From NCBI GenBank assembly GCA_049324315.1, contig JBMOKU010000015.1, positions 1 through 64,000 on the forward strand: a DNA stretch of 64,000 bases. Reading direction: 5' to 3'. Below the pieces are notes generated by a model that worked only from the letters and a program-made list of their open reading frames with translations, was not told where the DNA came from and did not search any database. The position numbers were made by a program, and so were the translations under genes. Within the stretch, counting starts at the first letter, position 1. Each line of letters begins with the position of its first letter. Of this stretch, positions 1-8,212 are shown in pieces. This DNA comes from JBMOKU01 sp049324315 (GTDB taxonomy: Bacteria; Bacillota; Clostridia; Peptostreptococcales; Thermotaleaceae).

Positions 1-91
1 ACTTACTATTAAATTGTACTTTTTTGTTATCAAAATTAATATTAGCAAAGAAGTAGTATTATGCTAGGAGAAATGGATTTTAAAAGGCTAC

Positions 92-194
92 TTTTTCAGT
101 GGTCTCGGACTGGTCCACTGTCCGGTGTGCTTTTTGCCGGACTGGGGCCCTGTCCCCATGTGTTGCTCTGAACGAAGCGTTATTTTTCAGTGGT
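92..194. repeat. GC-rich intergenic segment between 12-bp direct repeats
   Basis: The 12-mer TTTTTCAGTGGT occurs at 92-103 and again at 183-194. It brackets a segment clearly richer in G+C than its surroundings, including GGACTGGTCC and GGGGCCCTGTCCCC. An open frame crosses it (99-281) but has no ribosome-binding site, runs into the yqeG start and looks non-coding. It may be the remnant of an intergenic repeat element. The rest of 1-265 shows nothing else I can name. Confidence 0.4.
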
Positions 195-265
195 ATCCAT
201 CCTCGCCGTTTCGCAAAAGCTATACACAGCTTTAACAGCATACATTATAGCAAGGAGATGAATAA

Positions 266-757
266 ATGCTTAACTTACTAAAGCCAAAACAATATGAGCC
301 ATCTATATTTCATATTGATCTGCGTGTACTTAAGGAAAAAAACATAAGGGGAGTTATTATAGATATTGACGATACATTGGTAGAATGGCATAAAAAATAT
401 GCCAGTGAAAAAGCCAAAGCCTGGCTCAAATCCCTAGAAAACGAAGGATTTAAAGTATGTTTGGTATCCAACAATACAGAAGATAGAGTGGTTACTTTCA
501 ATGAACAGCTTAAGCTGCCAGCCATTCACAGAGCTGTGAAGCCAAGAGGGGCAGCCTTTATGAAAGCAATGTCATGGATGAATACAACACCTGATACCAC
601 AGCGGTCATTGGAGATCAAATGTTTACAGATATTCTTGGTGGAAATAGAATGAAGCTTTACACGATCTTGGTAGTACCTACGAGTCAGGAAAGATATACC
701 TTGAGAAAGCTTATGCGGCAAGTGGAAAGAATGCTATTATCAAAATTCTACAACTAG
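266..757 (+). CDS. yqeG: YqeG-family HAD phosphatase
   Basis: This is a 163-aa HAD-superfamily IIIA protein of the YqeG family. The nucleophile motif D33-I-D35-D-T37 is intact. A Ser in VSNN serves as motif II, KPRG supplies the motif III lysine, and GDQMFTDILGGN supplies the acidic motif IV. The family is taken to be a phosphatase acting on small phosphorylated molecules; the substrate is unknown. AAGGAG lies about 9 nt before the ATG. A terminator follows at once, so the gene is separate from the pilus operon. Confidence 0.88.
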   Translation: MLNLLKPKQYEPSIFHIDLRVLKEKNIRGVIIDIDDTLVEWHKKYASEKAKAWLKSLENEGFKVCLVSNNTEDRVVTFNEQLKLPAIHRAVKPRGAAFMKAMSWMNTTPDTTAVIGDQMFTDILGGNRMKLYTILVVPTSQERYTLRKLMRQVERMLLSKFYN

Positions 758-793
758 AACATGGTTTATAACGCCATGTTTTTTCTTTTTTTG
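758..793 (+). terminator. Rho-independent terminator of yqeG
   Basis: AACATGG (758-764) pairs with CCATGTT (774-780) around a 9-nt loop, followed by a long T-rich tract. It begins directly after the yqeG stop codon. Confidence 0.85.
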
Positions 794-853
794 TAGCGTT
801 TATTTAATGTAAAATTAATTTTATTTATGTAAATTAATATTTTCCAGAAGGAA

Positions 854-884
854 TTCGCAGCTTGCCGTCGAATTTTCATATAAT
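854..884 (+). promoter_or_regulatory. Probable promoter of the pilus operon
   Basis: A perfect -10 box TATAAT is at 879-884. The best upstream match to a -35 box is TTCGCA at 854-859 with a long 19-nt spacer, so the -35 call is weak. Transcription would start near 891, about 25 nt before the riboswitch P1 strand, which fits a leader RNA. Confidence 0.5.
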
Positions 885-914
885 ATTAGGACTAAAGTCA
901 TAGAAAATAGATAT

Positions 915-1011
915 GCGTTAGAACAGAAGAAACATGACTATATATGGACGCTTATGTCATGTGGATGTAGTGGCGTAACCGACTGACTATGGTAATGTAG
1001 TTAGTTTTTTT
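915..1011 (+). promoter_or_regulatory. c-di-GMP-II (GEMM-II) riboswitch in the pilB leader
   Basis: The core GTAGTGGCGTAACCGAC (967-983) closely matches the conserved 3' part of class II c-di-GMP riboswitches (GUAGUGCAACCGACC in the Clostridium example I recall). ACGC (948-951) pairs with GCGT (973-976). ACATGAC (932-938) can pair with GTCATGT (956-962), in the position of the family's P2/pseudoknot pairing, and GAAA precedes it as expected. P1 would form between GTTAG (917-921) and CTGAC (983-987). The P1 3' strand is shared with a terminator stem (983-989 with 998-1004), so ligand binding should block termination and turn the operon on. In Clostridioides difficile a class II riboswitch controls the main pilus operon in the same sense. 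Confidence 0.8.
983..1011 (+). terminator. Riboswitch-controlled terminator
   Basis: CTGACTA (983-989) pairs with TAGTTAG (998-1004), with one G-T pair, around an 8-nt loop and is followed by seven T (1005-1011). It competes with riboswitch P1 for CTGAC and lies about 50 nt before pilB. Confidence 0.75.
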
Positions 1012-1060
1012 GCATTTTTGCCTTTTATGGAGTCATTACGGAAAATAGGAGAAATCATAT

Positions 1061-2746
1061 ATGATTAACCAAAATAGAAAAAGACTGGGAGATTTACTTG
1101 TAGATGCAGGGCTAATTACAAAAGAGCAGCTAAACAGCGCCCTACAGCTTCAAAAGAAGACAGGTAAAAAACTGGGCGAGCTGCTGATAGAAGAAAGCTA
1201 TGTTGAAGAAAAACAGATTATAGAGGTATTGGAATTTCAGTTGGGGATTCCTCATATGGATTTGGAAAAATATTTTATTGATCCCGATATACCCAAGCTT
1301 ATTAACGAGACTTTAGCGAAAAGGCATATTTTAATACCTATAAAAAAGGATAGGGGTAAGATTGTGGTTGCCATGGCAGATCCATTGAACATTTTTGCCA
1401 TGGATGATATTAGAATTGCAACGGGACTTGAAGTAGAACCAGTGATTGCTACTAAGAAGGATATATTAAATGCCATTGAACAGTATTATGGTCAGCAGCA
1501 TGCAGAAAAGGCCATTGAAGATTTCAAAAAGCAATATAACATGGATGATATTTCTGAACTAGATGATGATGTACTGAATGAGATAAATAATGCTCCAATT
1601 GTAAGACTAATCAACTCCATCATACAACAGGCCGTTAAAATGAAAGCCAGTGATATTCATATCGAACCTTATGAAGACAATGTAAGAGTTAGATTCAGGG
1701 TAGATGGAGAGCTTCAGGAAATTATGACGCCTTCCAAATCTGCTCACTCTGCCATCTCAACGAGAATCAAAATTATGGGCAAGATGGATATTGCAGAAAA
1801 AAGAATTCCCCAGGATGGTCGGGTTGAAACAGTTGTAGATGGAAAAGAAGTTGATTTACGGATTTCAGTGCTTCCCACTGTGTATGGTGAGAAAATTGTT
1901 ATCAGACTTCTAGATCGCAGTGGTTTTCTAGTTACCAAGGGTCAGTTAGGATTTACAGATGAGAATTTAGCATTATTTGACAAGATTATTAAAAACCCCA
2001 ATGGTATTATTTTAGTAACTGGTCCTACAGGGAGCGGTAAAACGACAACCCTTTATACCGTTTTGAGGGAGTTAAACAAACCCAATATCAATGTGATAAC
2101 GGTGGAAGATCCTGTAGAGTACCGATTACGTGGGATCAACCAAGTACAGGTAAATACGAAGGCAGGACTTACCTTTGCAAGCGGACTTCGGGCAATATTG
2201 AGACAGGACCCAGATGTTATCATGATCGGTGAGATTCGAGATGCAGAAACAGCTCAAATCGCTATTCGAGCAGCGATAACCGGGCACTTGGTGTTAAGTA
2301 CCATGCATACCAATGATACCGCATCCACAGTTACACGGTTGGTTGATATGGGAATTGAACCTTACTTGGTTTCGTCATCAGTAGTAGGCGTGATCGCGCA
2401 GCGGCTGGTAAAAAGGGTATGTCCTAAATGCGCCATGCCCTACGGACCATCATCATTTGAAAAGGAAATGCTGGGTTTAGAAGATCATAACCACGTATTC
2501 TATAAAGGAACTGGCTGCAGTGCATGTAACCATACAGGTTATAAGGGAAGAACAGCCATACATGAGATTCTCCCAGTTAATAACGAAATTAGAGAATTGA
2601 TAGATAGCAGAGCATCCCTTGATACCATTCGAAAAACTGCCGTTAAACAGGGTACTATAGCCCTGAGGGAGAATTGCCAACAGTTGATATTAAATGGAGT
2701 GACCACAACTGAAGAATTATTAAGAGTTGCATATAATCCGGACTAG
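1061..2746 (+). CDS. pilB: Type IV pilus assembly ATPase PilB with MshEN domain
   Basis: PilB is the cytoplasmic hexameric ATPase that drives pilus extension. Seen in 561 aa: an N-terminal MshEN domain with two tandem 24-residue motifs (8-31 starting RLG with G17, L24, L28, Q31; 37-60 starting KLG with L57 and Q60), then the GspE/PulE ATPase core. The core has Walker A GPTGSGKT (321-328), Walker B DVIMIGEIRD, His box TGHLVLSTMHTND, and a zinc site C454-x2-C457...C486-x2-C489. MshEN modules of this form bind c-di-GMP in characterised homologues, so extension may be ligand-gated here. TAGGAGAA precedes the ATG. First gene of the operon behind the riboswitch. Confidence 0.96.
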   Translation: MINQNRKRLGDLLVDAGLITKEQLNSALQLQKKTGKKLGELLIEESYVEEKQIIEVLEFQLGIPHMDLEKYFIDPDIPKLINETLAKRHILIPIKKDRGKIVVAMADPLNIFAMDDIRIATGLEVEPVIATKKDILNAIEQYYGQQHAEKAIEDFKKQYNMDDISELDDDVLNEINNAPIVRLINSIIQQAVKMKASDIHIEPYEDNVRVRFRVDGELQEIMTPSKSAHSAISTRIKIMGKMDIAEKRIPQDGRVETVVDGKEVDLRISVLPTVYGEKIVIRLLDRSGFLVTKGQLGFTDENLALFDKIIKNPNGIILVTGPTGSGKTTTLYTVLRELNKPNINVITVEDPVEYRLRGINQVQVNTKAGLTFASGLRAILRQDPDVIMIGEIRDAETAQIAIRAAITGHLVLSTMHTNDTASTVTRLVDMGIEPYLVSSSVVGVIAQRLVKRVCPKCAMPYGPSSFEKEMLGLEDHNHVFYKGTGCSACNHTGYKGRTAIHEILPVNNEIRELIDSRASLDTIRKTAVKQGTIALRENCQQLILNGVTTTEELLRVAYNPD

Positions 2747-2759
2747 GTGGTGGAAGGTA

Positions 2760-3815
2760 ATGGATTTATTAGAATTACTTGATAAGACAGTACAAGCAAA
2801 AGCCTCAGATTTACATATTACCGTGGCCGTACCGCCTGTACTGAGGATCAACGGGCGTTTAGAAAGGTTAGATTATCCGGCTCTGATGCCAAAGGATACG
2901 CATGATTTGGTAAATCAACTGCTTAATGAAAAGCAGCTTCAATATCTAGAGGAACATGGAGAGATGGACTTATCTTATTCCAATGCCGGTCTGGGACGTT
3001 TCCGTGTCAATGTATATAAGCAGCGGGGGAGTTACGGTATAGCCTTCCGTGTGGTAAACTTGATTATACCTACCATGGAGTCATTGGGGCTGCCCGCTGT
3101 GTTGAAGGAACTGGCACAGAAGAAGCGGGGGATTGTTCTGGTAACAGGGCCTACAGGAAGTGGTAAGTCTACAACATTGGCAACGATGGTCGATCATATC
3201 AATAAGACAAGAAAATGTCATATACTAACGCTGGAAGACCCCATTGAGTATCTCCATAAGCATAATCTCAGCATCGTCAATCAAAGGGAAATGGGGAATG
3301 ACTCCTTTAGTTTTTCCAATGCCCTTCGAGCTGCCCTGCGACAGGACCCGGATGTCATTTTGGTAGGCGAGATGCGGGATCTGGAAACCATCAGTATTGC
3401 CCTGACGGCTGCAGAAACAGGACACTTAGTTTTTTCTACCCTTCATACCATGGGTGCGGCTAAAACCATTGACCGGATTATTGATGTTTTTCCTCCCAGT
3501 CAACAAGCACAGATTAAGGTACAGCTGGCCACAGTTCTCGAAGGGATCATATCCCAGCAGCTACTGCCACATACATCTGGAGATGGAAGAGTTGCTGCAT
3601 TGGAAATCATGGTTGCTACACCGGCCATACGGAATCTGATCCGTGAAGGAAAAACCTTTCAAATCAATACATCGATTCAGACAGGTATCAAATATGGTAT
3701 GCAAACCATGGACAATGCATTGAAGGATTTATACAGCAGGGGCATTATTAGCCGTGATTCAGCCTTATCCAGCGCTGTAGATCGAGAAATGCTGGAGCGA
3801 TTTATCGGCATCTAG
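2760..3815 (+). CDS. pilT: Type IV pilus retraction ATPase PilT
   Basis: PilT powers pilus depolymerisation, hence twitching and DNA uptake. The 351-aa protein has the usual PilT length, Walker A GPTGSGKS (130-137), Walker B DVILVGEMRD, HLVFSTLHT and the PilT-specific AIRNLI motif (289-294) needed for retraction in studied homologues. The ATG at 2760 was chosen because GGAAGG sits just upstream and it matches family N-termini (MDLLELL); an upstream in-frame ATG at 2727 lies inside pilB and has no ribosome-binding site. It is 13 nt after pilB, so co-transcribed. Its presence means the pilus is probably retractile. Confidence 0.95.
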   Translation: MDLLELLDKTVQAKASDLHITVAVPPVLRINGRLERLDYPALMPKDTHDLVNQLLNEKQLQYLEEHGEMDLSYSNAGLGRFRVNVYKQRGSYGIAFRVVNLIIPTMESLGLPAVLKELAQKKRGIVLVTGPTGSGKSTTLATMVDHINKTRKCHILTLEDPIEYLHKHNLSIVNQREMGNDSFSFSNALRAALRQDPDVILVGEMRDLETISIALTAAETGHLVFSTLHTMGAAKTIDRIIDVFPPSQQAQIKVQLATVLEGIISQQLLPHTSGDGRVAALEIMVATPAIRNLIREGKTFQINTSIQTGIKYGMQTMDNALKDLYSRGIISRDSALSSAVDREMLERFIGI

Positions 3816-3870
3816 TTGCCTCTATCAACAAACAAGTTATGATCACGAAAGAGATAAGAGGTGAAAGATT

Positions 3871-5085
3871 TTGCCGGTTTATAAATATCAAGCCGTTGTC
3901 AGCACCACTGGAGAAAGCATAGAAGGAACCTATACTGGCAAGTCGCGTGATGAAGTTATCCAAATGCTGCGCCAAAAGCGACATTATCCGGTATCCATCA
4001 AGGAAATGGATGAATCACGGGAAGTTAAACTTCCTGATCTGTTTGGTAAAGTAAAGACAAAGGATTTGGCTGTTTTTTGCCGACAGTTCTATTCCATGCT
4101 CAATGCAGGAATTTCTATCGTAAGCTGTTTGGATATCCTCAGCCGTCAAATAGAGAACAAAAAGTTGAAAAAGGTAACTGCTCAGATTTATGAAGATGTA
4201 CAAAAGGGACTGGCATTCTCCGAAACCCTCCGCAGTCATAAAGAGATCTTTCCAGAATTGCTGGTTAATATGGTTGAGGCTGGGGAGCTCAGTGGTAACT
4301 TGGATGTTATCATGAATCGAATGGCTGTTCATTATGAGAAAGAAAACAAAATTAAGAACAAAATCCGTGGTGCCATGGCCTATCCCATCATCTTAAGCAT
4401 TGTAGCTATAAGCGTGGTTGTATTCTTACTTACGGTTATTATGCCCACATTTATCGGGATGTTTGAAGGCTCTGGTGTGGAGTTGCCGCTCCCCACCCAG
4501 ATACTGCTCAGGGTCAGTGCATTGCTGAAAATCTACTGGTATATGTGGCTAGCAGTATTCATCGGAGGTATCTTTGGAGTAAAATCAATCTTGCAATCCT
4601 CCAACGGAAGACTGATGTTTGACACTATCAAGCTAAGACTTCCCATCATACGCCAGGTTTCTATCAAAGTAATGACCTCGCGATTTACAAGAACGCTGTC
4701 CACCTTACTGGTCAGTGGAATACCCCTGCTGCAGGCCATGGATATTGTAGCGAAAATTCTTGGTAACAGCGTTGCGGCAGACGGTATCCTAAAGGCAAAG
4801 GATGAGATTCGAAAAGGGACAGGACTGGCAGAGCCTATCCGTAAAATGAAGCTATTTCCACCAATGGTAGACTCTATGATCGCCATTGGTGAAGAATCCG
4901 GATCTCTTGACGATATTTTGGACAAAACTGCCAATTTCTATGATGATGAAGTGGAGACCGCACTCACTCAGCTAACTACCATGCTGGAGCCTTTGATGAT
5001 TGTCATCATGGCTGTGGTTATCGGTGCCATCGTGATTGCTATGGTACTGCCGATGTTTGATATGATAAACACAGTACAAATGTAG
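3871..5085 (+). CDS. pilC: Type IV pilus platform protein PilC
   Basis: PilC/GspF family inner-membrane platform protein, 404 aa, which couples PilB/PilT rotation to pilin insertion. Two GspF repeats are visible (roughly 65-190 and 270-395), each followed by hydrophobic helices, for example around 170-190, 220-240 and 375-395. The start is a TTG at 3871 behind AGAGGTGAAAG, giving MPVYKYQA, the typical PilC N-terminus. Third gene of the assembly operon. Confidence 0.94.
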   Translation: MPVYKYQAVVSTTGESIEGTYTGKSRDEVIQMLRQKRHYPVSIKEMDESREVKLPDLFGKVKTKDLAVFCRQFYSMLNAGISIVSCLDILSRQIENKKLKKVTAQIYEDVQKGLAFSETLRSHKEIFPELLVNMVEAGELSGNLDVIMNRMAVHYEKENKIKNKIRGAMAYPIILSIVAISVVVFLLTVIMPTFIGMFEGSGVELPLPTQILLRVSALLKIYWYMWLAVFIGGIFGVKSILQSSNGRLMFDTIKLRLPIIRQVSIKVMTSRFTRTLSTLLVSGIPLLQAMDIVAKILGNSVAADGILKAKDEIRKGTGLAEPIRKMKLFPPMVDSMIAIGEESGSLDDILDKTANFYDDEVETALTQLTTMLEPLMIVIMAVVIGAIVIAMVLPMFDMINTVQM

Positions 5086-5234
5086 CTTTGTTTAATGATT
5101 GTTCTGCAGTGAATTGTCTTTGACAAAAGAAGACACGACTGCGTGAATAGATATATGATTAAGCAAATAAGGGGGGAATAGAGGGGCTATTATATTTTAC
5201 TTTATAAAAAATCTATATATAAGGAGGAAATATC
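5086..5234 (+). promoter_or_regulatory. Structured leader before the major pilin gene
   Basis: This 149-nt gap contains a two-part hairpin: GCAGT (5106-5110) pairs with ACTGC (5138-5142), and TGTCTT (5115-5120) pairs with AAGACA (5130-5135). It has no T-run, so it is not a typical terminator. It could mark RNA processing or stabilisation that raises pilA mRNA relative to the assembly genes. I found no convincing promoter here and no c-di-GMP riboswitch core. Confidence 0.4.
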
Positions 5235-5672
5235 ATGATTGGAAAGATTAATAAAATGTTAAGAAACAGAAAGGGCTTTACACTTATTGAGTTAGTTGTT
5301 GTTATTGCTATTTTGGGCATTTTAGCAGGGATTGCTGTTCCGAGACTAGGTGGTTTCCAAGAACAAGCTAGGCAGGCTGCAGATGAACAATTGGCATCAC
5401 AAATTGCCAATGCTGCTGCAATTTATATCGCAAGAAATCCAAATCAAGCATCTGTAACAGATAATACTGGGGCTGATACACTTTTAGGGAATATGGAAGA
5501 TGATAGCTTGATTGATGATACTCAAGACACTACGTCAGACCTAAATACCTTATTAACATCTCAATTATATGCAACTTTTCAGCTCAGATATAGTAATACT
5601 ACAGGAGTAGTTACCGTTAATTTAATGGATGGAGAGGCTACACCTGGAGTTGCTTACACTATATCAAAATAA
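5235..5672 (+). CDS. pilA: Major type IV pilin (prepilin)
   Basis: A 145-aa class a prepilin. A 14-residue positively charged leader ends K13-G14, followed by F15 and a hydrophobic helix FTLIELVVVIAILGILAG with the conserved Glu at mature position 5. Cleavage and N-methylation by PilD would give a mature subunit of about 131 aa. The C-terminal domain is short and acidic (DDSLIDDTQD) with no cysteine, so no disulfide loop. GGAGG lies 7 nt before the ATG. Its place between pilC and pilD and its small size fit the main fibre subunit. Confidence 0.9.
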   Translation: MIGKINKMLRNRKGFTLIELVVVIAILGILAGIAVPRLGGFQEQARQAADEQLASQIANAAAIYIARNPNQASVTDNTGADTLLGNMEDDSLIDDTQDTTSDLNTLLTSQLYATFQLRYSNTTGVVTVNLMDGEATPGVAYTISK

Positions 5673-5752
5673 TCTTTGGAAGCGATAAAGACGGTTCTTA
5701 CGGTTTCTCTTCTGAACAATTTTAACTGTGATTAAAACAAAAGGATAAAAAG

Positions 5753-6514
5753 ATGATGTTATTTTGGAGTACAACGATTATATTATATGGAATACTAATT
5801 GGTTCATTTCTAAACGTATGCATCTACCGCATTCCTAGAAATGAATCCATCGCATTCCCCCCTTCTCACTGTACAACATGTGGGAATCCGTTAAAAATCA
5901 AAGATTTAATTCCAGTATTCAGCTATCTATCGCTGAAAGGTAAATGCAGATACTGTAGGGAAAAGATTTCCCTGCAGTATCCTATTGTTGAATTATTCAA
6001 TGCCATGATTCATCTCATACTATTTATGAAATTTGGCATTTCTTTAGTGTTTGCAAAATATGCTTTACTTTCAAGTCTGCTGATCATTGTTTTTTTCATT
6101 GATCTTACGCATCAGATCATTCCCGATGGAATCATCCTCCTTGGATTGGCTGCCAGTATTGTATGGCTGGTATTTCATATAGGTGATGTCTCATGGATCA
6201 GCGGAATCATTGGCTTCCTTCTAGGAGGAGGGCTATTTCTTCTTATTGCCCTTGTAACCCATGGAGCCATGGGTGGTGGTGACATCAAGCTCATGGGGAT
6301 GTTGGGCTTGTATTTAGGATGGGAACACATATTGTTGATTACTTTTTTCTCTTTTATCATTGGAGCCATTGTATCCATGCTTCTAATATTCTGCAAACTT
6401 AAGGGCCGAAAGGATTATATCCCCTTTGGACCTTTTATAGGGATAGCTGCTCTTCTATCGATTTTTTTTGGCAATGCCATCATTCAATGGTATATCATGA
6501 GATTTTTCTTATAA
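5753..6514 (+). CDS. pilD: Prepilin peptidase / N-methyltransferase PilD
   Basis: A 253-aa membrane aspartyl protease (A24 family) that cleaves prepilin leaders and methylates the new N-terminus. It shows GSFLNVCIYRIP at the N-terminus, a CxxC...CxxC zinc motif (C40, C43, C65, C68) and the two catalytic aspartates D117 (FFIDLTHQIIPD) and D177 in GGGD. Several membrane helices are evident. It serves all five prepilins encoded in this locus. Two adjacent ATGs at 5753 and 5756 are possible starts. Confidence 0.95.
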   Translation: MMLFWSTTIILYGILIGSFLNVCIYRIPRNESIAFPPSHCTTCGNPLKIKDLIPVFSYLSLKGKCRYCREKISLQYPIVELFNAMIHLILFMKFGISLVFAKYALLSSLLIIVFFIDLTHQIIPDGIILLGLAASIVWLVFHIGDVSWISGIIGFLLGGGLFLLIALVTHGAMGGGDIKLMGMLGLYLGWEHILLITFFSFIIGAIVSMLLIFCKLKGRKDYIPFGPFIGIAALLSIFFGNAIIQWYIMRFFL

Positions 6515-6564
6515 GGATGCAATGTATTTTTTTAACATAAATGTAGAAATGACGGGGTGAAATA

Positions 6565-7629
6565 ATGGGTAAAGAACGGGTTATGTCCGTCGATATAGGT
6601 ACATCAAAAACTAAGGTGGTTGTTGGAAATCACAGTAAAAACAAGCTTATGATTGATGCCATGTATGAAATCGAAACGCCTAGGGAGTCAGTTCAAGATG
6701 GAAAAATTCTTGATGCCTATAGATTGAGAGGCATGCTCAGTCATATAATTACCACCCATAAAATTCGAGAGAAGAAAGTGATCTGTACACTTCAGAGTAC
6801 TTCCTTGATCACCAGGGAGGTTGTATTGCCTGCTGTTGACTCAGCGGAATTGAAATCCATGATACAATTTGAAATTGAGCAGTATTTTCCCGTAAATTTA
6901 GAAGACTATGTGGTTGAATATAAGATGCTTGAGGAATATAAGGAAAACGAAGTTAAGAAAGCTAGAATTTTGGTGGCTGCCCTTCCTAAAATCATTGTTG
7001 AAGACTATCTTCACATGTTTCAGGAGCAGAAATTAAAACCCATCGCCTTAGATATCAATGCCAATGCAGTCTCCAAGCTATTCAGTGGTACTGTGGCAAT
7101 TAACGATGAAAATTCCAGTCTGGATAAGACTGTCGCTGTGATAGATTTTGGCTGTGAAAATATCCATATTAATATTATTTCTAATGGAATCCTTCAATTT
7201 AACAGGATTATCCCCATCGGCGGAAAACAGATTGACATTATGATTGCGGATTCTTTGAACTTGCCACTCCATGAGGCAGTACAAAGAAAGCATATGTACC
7301 AGATGGAGGAAGTAGAGAATCAGTCTTTACTTTCGAACAGTCTTGACAGCATTATTAAAACATCCCTTGATAGTTGGATACAAGAAATTCAACGATTGTT
7401 TCAGTATTATAACACAAGAAGTATGGGAAATAGAATTGATATCATCTATATTTACGGTGGAGGGTCCAATCTTCACGGTATTGATAAATATCTGGAATTA
7501 TCCCTGCGTATACCGACCTACCGGATTCAGAGATTAGGCAATGTTATCATGACAAATAAAAATGGAAAAAACGACCCAGTCAGCATAGAAAATTTTCTTA
7601 ATGCTATTGGTGCCATTATAAGAAGATAG
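6565..7629 (+). CDS. pilM: Type IV pilus actin-like protein PilM
   Basis: A 354-aa cytoplasmic actin-fold protein of the PilM family. The phosphate-1 motif is VDIGTSKTKVV near the N-terminus, an SHS2 region follows, and the second nucleotide-binding part includes AVIDFGCENIHI and YIYGGGSNLHGI. PilM binds the N-terminal tail of PilN and links the PilN/PilO membrane frame to the ATPases. GGGGTGA precedes the ATG. The pilN gene follows after a few bases. Confidence 0.9.
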   Translation: MGKERVMSVDIGTSKTKVVVGNHSKNKLMIDAMYEIETPRESVQDGKILDAYRLRGMLSHIITTHKIREKKVICTLQSTSLITREVVLPAVDSAELKSMIQFEIEQYFPVNLEDYVVEYKMLEEYKENEVKKARILVAALPKIIVEDYLHMFQEQKLKPIALDINANAVSKLFSGTVAINDENSSLDKTVAVIDFGCENIHINIISNGILQFNRIIPIGGKQIDIMIADSLNLPLHEAVQRKHMYQMEEVENQSLLSNSLDSIIKTSLDSWIQEIQRLFQYYNTRSMGNRIDIIYIYGGGSNLHGIDKYLELSLRIPTYRIQRLGNVIMTNKNGKNDPVSIENFLNAIGAIIRR

Positions 7630-7642
7630 GCTGGTGAAACAG

Positions 7643-8212
7643 ATGCTGGACTTGAACTTTTTTTCACCCTATATAAAAGAGAGTAAGATTTCAAAGAGTA
7701 AGGAGTATATGATTGCAGCGATTGCGGTGGTCGCTGCCATCGTGGTGATTGGTTTTTCTGTAAACAATATGATGAAAATCAAAAAAATAGAAGCAGAAAT
7801 TATGCAGATGGAGCAGTTTATCAATGATAAGGAAACTATAGAGAAATTAGCTGATGTCACTGAAAAAAAGAAGAAGATGGAGATTATGAATTTTTATTAT
7901 ACCGCTGTAGAAAAAATCAATGAGCAGATAAACAGCATCGACCGCATTGACAGCGCTCTTTTCGATTCCATTGAATCAGCAATGCCCCAAGATGCCTTCT
8001 TAAAGATGGTATCCATAGCAGAGCAGGAAATACAGCTTCAAGGAATTGCAAAGAATCGTTCTACCGTGGCAGAACTGGAGCATAACCTAATAGAATTAGG
8101 GATTTTTGAAAGTGTTCACGTCAATATGATACAAGAGGAAGCCACTGAGTCTGCAAACCAGTCTTTTACCATGAAATGTACGCTGAAGGATGTGAATAGA
8201 GATGAAGATTAA
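7643..8212 (+). CDS. pilN: Type IV pilus alignment protein PilN
   Basis: A 189-aa bitopic protein with a short cytoplasmic tail (MLDLNFFSPYIKE), one membrane helix at about 23-40, a coiled-coil and a small ferredoxin-like domain. The N-terminal tail resembles the PilM-binding motif of PilN proteins. The ATG at 7643 is preferred because GGTGA lies about 6 nt before it; a GTG at 7634 is also in frame. Sequence identity within the family is low, so the call relies partly on position between pilM and pilO. Confidence 0.82.
   Translation: MLDLNFFSPYIKESKISKSKEYMIAAIAVVAAIVVIGFSVNNMMKIKKIEAEIMQMEQFINDKETIEKLADVTEKKKKMEIMNFYYTAVEKINEQINSIDRIDSALFDSIESAMPQDAFLKMVSIAEQEIQLQGIAKNRSTVAELEHNLIELGIFESVHVNMIQEEATESANQSFTMKCTLKDVNRDED

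Noticed and set aside
99..281. 60-aa open frame at the window start
   Set aside because: No ribosome-binding site, composition of an intergenic repeat, overlaps the yqeG start.
5086..5234. Second c-di-GMP riboswitch before pilA
   Set aside because: No GEMM-I or GEMM-II core sequence is present; only a plain hairpin is seen.
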